21,151 nucleotides of DNA, from contig JBHJOI010000018.1 of the NCBI GenBank assembly GCA_050329935.1, positions 1-21,151 on the forward strand. The letters run 5' to 3'. The position numbers were made by a program, and so were the translations under genes. The DNA comes from CAYSFW01 sp050329935. GTDB taxonomy: Bacteria > Pseudomonadota > Gammaproteobacteria > UWMA-0217. Below, piece after piece: positions 7,581-14,722 of the stretch (the first letter of the stretch is position 1; the number at the start of each line of letters is the position of its first letter). The notes beneath the pieces are model-generated. The model worked only from the letters and a program-made list of their open reading frames with translations, was not told the DNA's origin and searched no databases.

Positions 7581-9724
7581 GCGAAGGGCTGTTCAGCACC
7601 GAGTGGTACCGCGTGGCGGAGTTGCATCCGCAGTTGCGCAAGCATATTCATGTCCACCGCCAGGTGACCCGGGGCCAGACCTGGTACGTACTGGCTGATG
7701 GCGTTACCGGCAGAATGCACCGCCTCGATCGCGCTGGCTATCAATTCGTCGGACAGCTGGACGGCCAGCGCAGCGTCGACGAGATTTGGCAACTGCTGGT
7801 TGAGCACCTGCACGACGCGGCGCCAAGCCAGGACGACGTGGTCCGCCTGATCGGGCAGATGCACCAGTCCGATCTGATTCAGGCCGAACTCGCGCCCGAT
7901 GTCGAGGAGCTGTTCTACCGCCAGGATCAGCGCGAACATCAACGCCGGTGGAGCTTTCTAAACCCGCTCGCATTCCGGGTACCCCTCCTCGATCCGTCGC
8001 GCCTGCTGGATTTTCTCGCCCCCCGAACGCGCTGGCTGACCCGACCCGGGACGCTCATCCTGTGGGCATTTCTGGTCGCGTTCGCGCTGGTCACGGCGGC
8101 GCAACAATGGACCGAGATCCGCGAGTTCGCCGCCACCCGGCTGCCGACCGCGCACTACTGGCTACTGGTGTGGCTATGCTTTCCGGTCCTCAAGGCGCTG
8201 CACGAACTGGGGCACGCGCTGATGCTGCGCCATTGGGGTGGCAGCGTGCACGAGATGGGCGTCAGCGTGTTGGTGTTGATGCCGATTCCCTATGTCGACG
8301 CCTCCGCCACGGCGCTGCTACCGGACAAGCACCAGCGCATGCTGGTCAGCGCGGCCGGGATCATGGTCGAGGTCTTTTGCGCCGCGCTCGCGCTGGTGAT
8401 CTGGGTGAACATCGAGGATAGCCTCGCGCGCGATATCGCGTTCGTCGTGATGTCGGTGGGTGGGGTTTCGACCGTGTTGTTCAACGGCAACCCGTTGCTC
8501 AAATACGATGGTTACCACGTCCTCGCCGACGCGCTCGAGATTCCCAATCTCGCCGGACGTAGTCGTCAGTTCTGGGGTGAGCTCGCTCGTCGTCACCTGC
8601 TGCGGGTAACCGTCTCCATGCCGCTGGATCTGGCGCGCGGTGAAGCCAAATGGTTGGTCACCTATGGCGCCAGCGCATGGGTCTACCGCCTGTTCGTGAT
8701 GGTGCTGCTCGCGGGGTGGATCGGCGCCTATTCGCTCGCGCTCGCGGCGGCGCTGGTGGCCACTTTCCTGTTTGGTCTGGTGTTTAAACCGGCTTATCAG
8801 ATCGTGCGCTATTTGCTGGAGTCCGACGAGATCGATCGCCATCGGGCACGCGCCTGGCTGAGTAGCGGTGGTCTGTTGGCGGGCGTCGCGCTGTTTCTGG
8901 CGCTGGCGCCACTACCCTACGCAACGCTTGCGCAAGGGGTCGTGTGGCTGCCGGACGAGGCCAAGATCCGCGCCGGCGTGACAGGTTCCATCGTCGAGTT
9001 CCTGGTGACGGACGGGACGTCGGTCACGGTCGGCGAACCGCTGATCCTGCTCCGTAACGATGCACTGCTCGGGCGCAAGCGGGAGATCGAGGCGCAACTC
9101 AGTGCCCTGGGTGCCCAGCTTCACGCGGTGCTCGACCGCGATCCAGCTGAAACCCACCGCCTGCGAGAGGAGATCGATAGCGTTCGCGGCGCGCTCGCGC
9201 GGATCGATCAGGAAGCCGGCGAGTTAGTGGTCCGCAGCACCGCCGAGGGACGGGTCGTGCTGCCATCCGCGCGAGATCAGATCGGCACCCATGTCGCGCG
9301 TGGTAGCGTGCTTGGCTATGTACTCAGCGCTCAGGCACTCCAGGTGCGCGCGGCGGTACCGCAAGCAGACGCGGCGATGATTCACCAGCAGACCGAGCGT
9401 GTCGACGTGCGTTTGGTCGAGCAGAACGATCGCACGCTCGTTGGCATCCTCGGCCGCTCCACACCGTCGGCAACCCACCAGCTTCCGAGCGCGGCGCTGG
9501 GTTTTGGCGCCGGGGGCAGGATCCTCACCGACCCCTCGGATCCCGATGGACTCAAAGCGATCGAGCCCGTGTTCGTACTCGACGTGCGGGTACCGCATTC
9601 CCATCTCGAGCGCGTTGGCGGAAGAGCCTGGGTGCGCTTCGATCATGGGCACGCACCGTTACTCAAACAGTGGGCACTGCGATGGGAACAATTGTTCCTG
9701 CAACACTTCGTCGGTGAGGCGTAA
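7577..9724 (+). CDS. PqqD-like / M50 site-2-protease / HlyD-like fusion membrane protein
   Basis: This is a 715-residue multi-domain protein. Residues ~30-105 resemble PqqD/RRE domains (MHRLDRAGYQFVGQLDG then RSVDEIWQLL), which in RiPP systems bind leader peptides. Residues ~155-450 form a polytopic M50 metalloprotease: zinc motif HELGH (H209, E210, H213) and the distal NGNPLLKYDGYHVL (303-316, third ligand D311). Residues ~455-690 are a HlyD-like biotinyl-lipoyl domain (VTGSIVEFLVTDGTSVTVGE, a coiled coil at 495-545, then VVRSTAEGRVV), presumably periplasmic. Catalytic residues are intact, so it may cut a substrate in or near the membrane, though some M50/HlyD fusions may act only as transporter parts. 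ATG 7577 overlaps the upstream stop (ATGA), implying tight coupling with the GAF-HlyD protein. Confidence 0.88.
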   Translation: MSEGLFSTEWYRVAELHPQLRKHIHVHRQVTRGQTWYVLADGVTGRMHRLDRAGYQFVGQLDGQRSVDEIWQLLVEHLHDAAPSQDDVVRLIGQMHQSDLIQAELAPDVEELFYRQDQREHQRRWSFLNPLAFRVPLLDPSRLLDFLAPRTRWLTRPGTLILWAFLVAFALVTAAQQWTEIREFAATRLPTAHYWLLVWLCFPVLKALHELGHALMLRHWGGSVHEMGVSVLVLMPIPYVDASATALLPDKHQRMLVSAAGIMVEVFCAALALVIWVNIEDSLARDIAFVVMSVGGVSTVLFNGNPLLKYDGYHVLADALEIPNLAGRSRQFWGELARRHLLRVTVSMPLDLARGEAKWLVTYGASAWVYRLFVMVLLAGWIGAYSLALAAALVATFLFGLVFKPAYQIVRYLLESDEIDRHRARAWLSSGGLLAGVALFLALAPLPYATLAQGVVWLPDEAKIRAGVTGSIVEFLVTDGTSVTVGEPLILLRNDALLGRKREIEAQLSALGAQLHAVLDRDPAETHRLREEIDSVRGALARIDQEAGELVVRSTAEGRVVLPSARDQIGTHVARGSVLGYVLSAQALQVRAAVPQADAAMIHQQTERVDVRLVEQNDRTLVGILGRSTPSATHQLPSAALGFGAGGRILTDPSDPDGLKAIEPVFVLDVRVPHSHLERVGGRAWVRFDHGHAPLLKQWALRWEQLFLQHFVGEA

Positions 9725-9726
9725 CG

Positions 9727-11724
9727 GTGCCCGCCGCGCTGCTCACTATTCCACCGGTTCCCGGTATCGTGCATGGCGCCTACCCACAGCAGCGGGTCGT
9801 CGAGCCATCGAAGCTGGATACCTTGGAACGGATCTGGCTCGGCCTGCGCGAGTCGCTGCGATTGAACCGACTTGGCCGATATCGCCGTTTCGCGGCGCGC
9901 GTGATCGCGTTGGAAGCACGGTATTCAGGCTTGTCCGAGGCCCAATTCAGCGCCACGACCAGTGACCTGCGCACCCGACTCGGACGCCAAGGCCTCGACG
10001 ACACAGTCCTGGTTGACGCCTTCGCGGTGGTGCGCGAGGCAATCCATCGCAGTCTCGGGCTGCGTCCGTTCGCAACGCAGATCATCGCCGCGCGCATCAT
10101 GCTTGATCGTCGCCTCGCGGAAATGCATACCGGTGAAGGTAAAACACTCGCCATCGCGCTCGCCGCGGCCAGCGCGGCGCTGGCGGGGATTCCGGTCCAC
10201 GTGATCACGGCGAACGACTACCTGGTAACACGCGACGCGGAGCAGCTTCGTGGTGTGTATGGTTTGCTCGGGCTCGACGTCGGCGCGATCGTCGCCGGCC
10301 TGCCGCCCGACCAACGTCGCGCCGAGTACGCCCGATCGATCACCTACTGCACGGCCAAGGAACTGGTCTTTGATTACCTTCGCGATCGCATGCTGCCGCG
10401 GATGAACGGAAACTCGTTGCAACAACGCATGCATCAGTTTCGCGATGAGCGCGCGGCCCAACCACTGCTGCGCGGACTCTGCCTTGCGATCATCGACGAA
10501 GCGGACAACGTCTTGCTCGACGAAGCCGTCACGCCGCTGATCCTGTCGCAGCCCGGCCGCAGCCTACTCGAGCCACGGCACTTAAGTCAGGCATTGGGCA
10601 TCGCGCGGGTGATGCAGTCGCAGCGCCACTATCAGATCGATACCCATCAACGCACGGCCTACCTGAGTGGCGCCGGCCAAGACCTGGCCTCGGCGCGCAG
10701 CGAAACCTGGGGCGGTCTGTGGCGGAACACTCGATTTCGCGAAAACCTTACGATGCTCGCGCTGAGCGCCTTGCATTGCTACCAGCGCGACCGCGACTAT
10801 CTGGTGCACGAGGGTAAGATCGAGATGATCGACCCGACAACCGGCCGCATCGCCGCGGGTCGGCAGTGGGCTCGCGGTCTGCACCAGCTACTCGAACTCA
10901 AGGAAGGCTGCGAGCTGAGCAACCCCAATCAGACCCTGGCCCAAATCACTTACCAGCGCTTCTTTCCTCGCTACCTGCAGCTCGGCGGCGCGAGTGCGAC
11001 GTTGCACGAGGCGCGTGGCGAACTGTGGCAACTCTATGGTCTCGGGGTTGTTCGAGTCCCGTTGCGCCGACCCAGTCGCCGCAACGACCGACCACCGCGC
11101 TTGTTCCTGACCCGCACGGCCAAATGGCAAGCCGTCACCTCACGTTGTCGCGCGCTCTCGGCGCAAGGACGGGCACTATTGATCGGCACCGATTCGGTCG
11201 CCGACTCCGAAACATTGGCGCACGTCCTGGAACAGGCCGGACTTGCGCCGGTGGTCCTCAACGCACGCCAAGATCGCGACGAGGCCGAGACCGTCGCGCG
11301 CGCCGGCCGCCCGGGTTGCATTACGGTCGCCACCAACATGGCGGGGCGCGGCACTGACATTTCTCTCACCCCCGACGTCAAGCAACGTGGCGGGCTACAC
11401 GTCATCAACTGCCAACTCAACGGCTCCGCCCGTATCGACCGCCAATTACATGGACGCTGCGCGCGCCAAGGCGATCCCGGCAGCACCGAGACCCTGTTGT
11501 CGCTCGAAGATCCCTTGATCGCCCGCTACCTACCCGCTTGGTTGCGACGCATCCTGGCGCGTCTCGCGCGCCAGGGTCAGGCCGTGCCGCATTGGCTCGC
11601 GCGCCCGGCGATACGCTGGCCGCAGCGACTCGAAACGCGTCGCCAACGCGCGTTGCGTCGCCGGCTACGCGCGCGCGACCGGCAGCTGCGGCGCTGGTTG
11701 GCCGTGGGAGGACCCGGCGAATGA
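9727..11724 (+). CDS. SecA-like DEAD-type ATPase, shortened accessory form
   Basis: This 665-residue ATPase has the SecA motor core. It shows RPFATQIIAA, Walker A MHTGEGKT (133-140), YCTAKELVFDYLRD (207-220), Walker B IIDEADNVLLDEA (255-266), TGR...GRQWARGLHQLLELKEG (372-394), motif V TVATNMAGRGTDI (533-545), and the arginine-finger region IDRQLHGRCARQGDPGST (570-587). Housekeeping SecA is ~850-900 residues. Here the preprotein cross-linking region is reduced, and after LSLEDPLIARYLP only an ~65-residue Arg-rich tail remains. The helical wing, most of the scaffold and the Cys-rich SecB-binding tail are absent. The GTG at 9727 lies 2 bp after the previous stop behind GGTGAGG. Its place beside HlyD, M50 and TolC genes suggests a dedicated motor, not the general Sec system. 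Substrate and membrane partner are inferred only. Confidence 0.87.
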   Translation: MPAALLTIPPVPGIVHGAYPQQRVVEPSKLDTLERIWLGLRESLRLNRLGRYRRFAARVIALEARYSGLSEAQFSATTSDLRTRLGRQGLDDTVLVDAFAVVREAIHRSLGLRPFATQIIAARIMLDRRLAEMHTGEGKTLAIALAAASAALAGIPVHVITANDYLVTRDAEQLRGVYGLLGLDVGAIVAGLPPDQRRAEYARSITYCTAKELVFDYLRDRMLPRMNGNSLQQRMHQFRDERAAQPLLRGLCLAIIDEADNVLLDEAVTPLILSQPGRSLLEPRHLSQALGIARVMQSQRHYQIDTHQRTAYLSGAGQDLASARSETWGGLWRNTRFRENLTMLALSALHCYQRDRDYLVHEGKIEMIDPTTGRIAAGRQWARGLHQLLELKEGCELSNPNQTLAQITYQRFFPRYLQLGGASATLHEARGELWQLYGLGVVRVPLRRPSRRNDRPPRLFLTRTAKWQAVTSRCRALSAQGRALLIGTDSVADSETLAHVLEQAGLAPVVLNARQDRDEAETVARAGRPGCITVATNMAGRGTDISLTPDVKQRGGLHVINCQLNGSARIDRQLHGRCARQGDPGSTETLLSLEDPLIARYLPAWLRRILARLARQGQAVPHWLARPAIRWPQRLETRRQRALRRRLRARDRQLRRWLAVGGPGE

Positions 11725-11932
11725 CACTTGATCGAGCAAGGCGACGGAGGTCGGTGCCCTCGATCAGGTCGGGCAATGCGGTTGGCTATTTGGGAAATGC
11801 CGCGGACATACGCGAGCGACGCTCCGCGCCGGTTGAATTACGTAAAATGCAAACGAAATCAGGCGCCAAGGTCGCTTACTGTTTCTCGGAAAAGCGCTTT
11901 GCCCACTGAATAAAAACATAAGGACACCACTC
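11725..11932 (+). promoter_or_regulatory. Gap between the secA-like and tolC genes
   Basis: These 208 bp contain no gene I can support. The stretch near 11833-11855 (TTGAATTACGTAAAATGC) is AT-rich and could give tolC its own promoter, but no properly spaced box pair is seen. A good Shine-Dalgarno, AAGGA, lies at about 11920, before the ATG at 11933. Confidence 0.3.
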
Positions 11933-13366
11933 ATGGACAGGAAGCCACGAAACCTCATCCGCCGAACACTCGCGTTGGCCGTACTATTGACGGCGCCTGG
12001 GATTCTCAGCGTTGGATACACGGCGGATCTGCTCGAGGTCTATCAGCAAGCGGTGAGCGGCGACCCGCAACTTGCCGCCGCGGAAGCCAGGTTCCGCGCC
12101 AGCGGTCAGGAGCATCCGCTCGCACTTTCGGCGTTGCTACCGCAAATCGACGCCTACGCCAGCGCCGAAAGTATCGACCAACGCTACAACGACGTGCCAG
12201 ACGCGAAAAGCGCGTTATACAGGGACGACCGTTTCGAACGCACCACCTATGGCGTCCGGCTGGATCAATCGGTTTTCAACAAGGACGCTCGGATCCGGCT
12301 TGAGCAGGCGAAAACTCGAACGTCCCAGGCCGAAGCCGAGGTCCGCGTCGCCCGGCAGGAGTTATTGGTTCGGGTCGCGGAGGCGTATTTCAACGTACTC
12401 ACCGCGCAGGACAACCTGAGCTACGCGCGCGCCGAACGCTACGCGATCGAGCGGCAGCTGCGCGAAACCCGTGAGCGCCTGAGTATCGGCATGGTCGCCA
12501 TTACCGATGTCAAGGAAGCGGAGGCACAATTCGACATCGCGGTCGCGCAGGAAATCGACGCGCTGTATCAATACACAAGCGTCAAGCAAAACCTAGCGGT
12601 CATCATTGGGCATGTGCCCGACCGGCTCAACACCCTGCGAAACGAAATCGAGCTGTTGCCGCCCGAGCCCAACGATGTGGCTACCTGGGTCGAGACCGCT
12701 CTACGCGAAAGCCTGACACTGCAAGCCGTGACACAAGGGCTTGAACTCAGCCGCCAGGAAATCGAACGCCGACGCGGTGGGCATTACCCAACACTCGACC
12801 TCAAAGCCGACCACGGAATCCAGGACGATAGCGGTGGCTTCAGCGAAGGCAAGAAAGCTGATACGACACTTGCGCTCAATCTGACGATTCCGTTATACGA
12901 CGGCGGTCGCACCCGGGCCCAGACCTCGGAAGCGATCGAGCTGCACCAACAGGCCACGCACAATCACGAACTGACCCGGCGTGACGTCACCCGACAGACG
13001 CGTGCCGCGTACCTCAACGTGCTCTCGGCGATCGCCAGGGTCCAGGCCTTGCGCAAGGCGCTCACATCGACGCAGATCGCCGCGGATGCCGCCAACACCG
13101 GCTACCAAATCGGCACCCGTACCTCGCTCGACGTCGTGATTGCATTACGTGAGACCTATCGCGCGCAACGCGACTTCGCCAAGGCACGCTATGACTATCT
13201 GCTGAGCAGCCTGCGCCTCAAACAAGCGGCCGGCGTGCTGACGCCGGACGAGCTCACGCGCGTGAACGCGCTATTGGATAACGACCAGGGTGCGGTGAGC
13301 TATGCATTGGATCCTCGCGACGGCGTACCTGCACCCAAGGCTCGCGCGGGTGAGTCGGTACGATGA
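11933..13366 (+). CDS. tolC: TolC-family outer membrane efflux/secretion channel
   Basis: This is a 477-residue outer-membrane channel-tunnel protein. An N-terminal signal peptide (basic RKPRNLIRR, hydrophobic LALAVLLTAPGIL) is probably cut after YTA at about residue 31. The mature start DLLEVYQQAVSGDPQLAAAEA is the hallmark opening of TolC/OEP proteins. Two OEP repeats follow with long heptad-like helices, and the second begins near LNLTIPLYDGGRTRAQTSEA; the pattern LY-DGG-R-R is typical. GTRTSLDVVIALRETYRAQRDFAKARYDYL matches the second coiled-coil return. It probably trimerises and serves the neighbouring adaptors. The symbol is given by family; orthology to E. coli TolC is not shown. Its stop overlaps an ATG (ATGA) at 13363, which opens a doubtful frame (see the spacer entry). 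Confidence 0.92.
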   Translation: MDRKPRNLIRRTLALAVLLTAPGILSVGYTADLLEVYQQAVSGDPQLAAAEARFRASGQEHPLALSALLPQIDAYASAESIDQRYNDVPDAKSALYRDDRFERTTYGVRLDQSVFNKDARIRLEQAKTRTSQAEAEVRVARQELLVRVAEAYFNVLTAQDNLSYARAERYAIERQLRETRERLSIGMVAITDVKEAEAQFDIAVAQEIDALYQYTSVKQNLAVIIGHVPDRLNTLRNEIELLPPEPNDVATWVETALRESLTLQAVTQGLELSRQEIERRRGGHYPTLDLKADHGIQDDSGGFSEGKKADTTLALNLTIPLYDGGRTRAQTSEAIELHQQATHNHELTRRDVTRQTRAAYLNVLSAIARVQALRKALTSTQIAADAANTGYQIGTRTSLDVVIALRETYRAQRDFAKARYDYLLSSLRLKQAAGVLTPDELTRVNALLDNDQGAVSYALDPRDGVPAPKARAGESVR

Positions 13367-13756
13367 ACGCACAAATCTCCACCCGTCGTCGCTCACCGTT
13401 TACAGATCCGCGGCGTAAACCCACTTCGTGCCCCGCAGCCGCGATAAACCCGGTGCCGCCCGTTCCGAGCGCGGGCCGCATTCGACGCAACTTCACCGCG
13501 CCGTTCACCAATGGGTTCGTCGCCACCCTCCAAGTGCTTGATTACCTAAAACCACCGTTCGCCTTCCTAGCGCGACCCGCGCTAGCGCGAACTACCTCCC
13601 ACGAACACCGCAACCTGCTTGAGTCGTTGCAGGGAATACGCTTCAATACGTATCGTTTGCGTGGCTCGATGGACTCAACCACGCCCACGCTGCTTCCGTA
13701 CGAACCACGGAAAGCGCCTTTGGCATACGCTTCCAGACGGCCAACGGCGTAACTGG
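13363..13756. other. Unexplained 394-bp spacer flanked by the 8-bp repeat ATGAACGC
   Basis: The tolC stop is embedded in ATGAACGC (13363-13370), and the same octamer forms the start of the adaptor gene (13757-13764). The segment between contains a 129-codon plus-strand frame rich in Pro and Arg with no recognisable domain. It also holds a minus-strand frame (to 13526) overlapping the tolC end. I call neither a gene. A perfect hairpin, CTAGCGCG-acc-CGCGCTAG, sits at 13567-13585, and a weaker one, GCGTGG/CCACGC, at 13659-13684. Base composition and codon texture differ from the flanking genes. It could be an inserted dispersed element or a degraded gene. Confidence 0.45.
13567..13585. other. 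Perfect 8-bp hairpin inside the tolC-adaptor spacer
   Basis: CTAGCGCG (13567-13574) and CGCGCTAG (13578-13585) pair perfectly around a 3-nt ACC loop. It could weaken or modulate transcription between tolC and the adaptor gene, or be part of a repeat element. No T-tract follows. Confidence 0.45.
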
Positions 13757-14572
13757 ATGAACGCGAAAACAAGGATGAAGAACTGGCTGCTCGCGGCAAC
13801 ATTAATACCCTCCGGTCTGGCACTCGCCGCAACCGACTCGCTACCGTGTCTCATCGACCCATCGGAGGTCGTATCGCTCGGTAGCCCGGTCGTAGGCGTG
13901 CTTGACAGGATAGTCGTCGAGCGGGGCGATATCGTAAAGCGCAATCAAATCATTGCCGAACTGTCAGCCGAGGTTGAGCGCAAATCGGTCGAGCTCGCTT
14001 CTGGGCGGGCGAACGATCTGGCGGAACTCCAAGCCGCGGCGGCAGCTCGCGAGCATGCCCAGCGCGAAAAACAGCGCGCTCTGCAATTGTTCGAAAAACA
14101 ATTGATCTCCAAGCAGATCGCTGACCAAGCCGTGACCGAACATTCGCTCGCCGAACACAAGTATCAGCAGGCGAAGAGCAATCTGAGTCAAGCCAAGCTG
14201 GAACTCGGGTTGACCAAGGCACAACTCGAACAGCGCATTCTTCGCAGCCCGATCGACGGCATCGTCGTGGACCGATTTACTTCCGCTGGTCAGCGCATTC
14301 AGGATCAACCGCTGGTAAAGATCGCGAAGGTCAATCCACTCAAAGTCGAAGTCATCGTTCCGGCAGAGCACTACAACAAGTTGAATGTCGGAGACGAGGG
14401 CCAAATCACGCCGTCGCTGCCCGGCTTCACCGCACAGACCGCGACGATCAGGATCGTGGATCGAATTATCGATCCGGCGAGCAACACCTTTCGCGTGACC
14501 CTCGAATTACCCAATCCCAAACACGCCATTCCCGCCGGCTCGCGCTGCACCGCGAGTCTCGATCTGAAATAG
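13757..14572 (+). CDS. Small periplasmic adaptor (HlyD/RND-type membrane fusion protein)
   Basis: This 271-residue exported adaptor is short for the family (usually 350-400). The signal peptide (MNAKTRMKNWLLAATLIPSG, probably cut near ALAA at 25) is followed by the first lipoyl half (VVSLGSPVVGVLDRIVVERGD, about 37-57), a coiled-coil hairpin (about 72-150, many Ala/Glu/Lys/Gln), the second lipoyl half (RILRSPIDGIVVDRFTSAG) and a beta-barrel domain (VEVIVPAEHYNKLNVGDEG). There is no lipobox. The membrane-proximal domain is reduced, and no inner-membrane RND pump is encoded nearby. It probably bridges the inner-membrane proteins of this cluster to TolC, giving three HlyD-like modules in one locus. 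The ATG at 13757 is preferred; M7 (13775) is the other choice. The ribosome binding site is weak. Confidence 0.85.
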   Translation: MNAKTRMKNWLLAATLIPSGLALAATDSLPCLIDPSEVVSLGSPVVGVLDRIVVERGDIVKRNQIIAELSAEVERKSVELASGRANDLAELQAAAAAREHAQREKQRALQLFEKQLISKQIADQAVTEHSLAEHKYQQAKSNLSQAKLELGLTKAQLEQRILRSPIDGIVVDRFTSAGQRIQDQPLVKIAKVNPLKVEVIVPAEHYNKLNVGDEGQITPSLPGFTAQTATIRIVDRIIDPASNTFRVTLELPNPKHAIPAGSRCTASLDLK

Positions 14573-14722
14573 CAACAATCGCTTCTTTGGCGCCGCGAGC
14601 GTGGGCGGCTATTCGTATCGCGTACGCAACCAACTGACCGCAAGCGAGTGATCGTCGGCGAAATCGCCCAGGTTTGAAACTGACGGATGCTGGCGTCGAA
14701 AGATGCCGAGTTAGATCAGCGA
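14573..14722. terminator. Convergent gap with weak hairpin
   Basis: These 150 bp lie between the adaptor (+) and the EAL gene (-). A 5-bp hairpin GCCGC/GCGGC (14592-14609, 8-nt loop) followed by TATTCGTAT is the only terminator-like structure I see, and it is weak. No gene is supported here. Confidence 0.25.

Noticed and set aside
9727..11724. Housekeeping secA
   Set aside because: Too short, lacks the wing, scaffold and Cys-rich tail, and sits in an export cluster instead of the usual secA setting.
13254..13526. Minus-strand frame with a Gly-rich GTGGTGFIAAAGHEVGL stretch
   Set aside because: It overlaps the 3' end of tolC, has no ribosome binding site and no family I can name; it may be part of a dispersed element and is covered under the spacer.
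13757..14572. Adaptor of an ordinary RND drug pump
   Set aside because: No RND pump gene is adjacent; the protein is short and the gene follows tolC in the SecA-like/M50 cluster. A pump elsewhere in the genome cannot be excluded.
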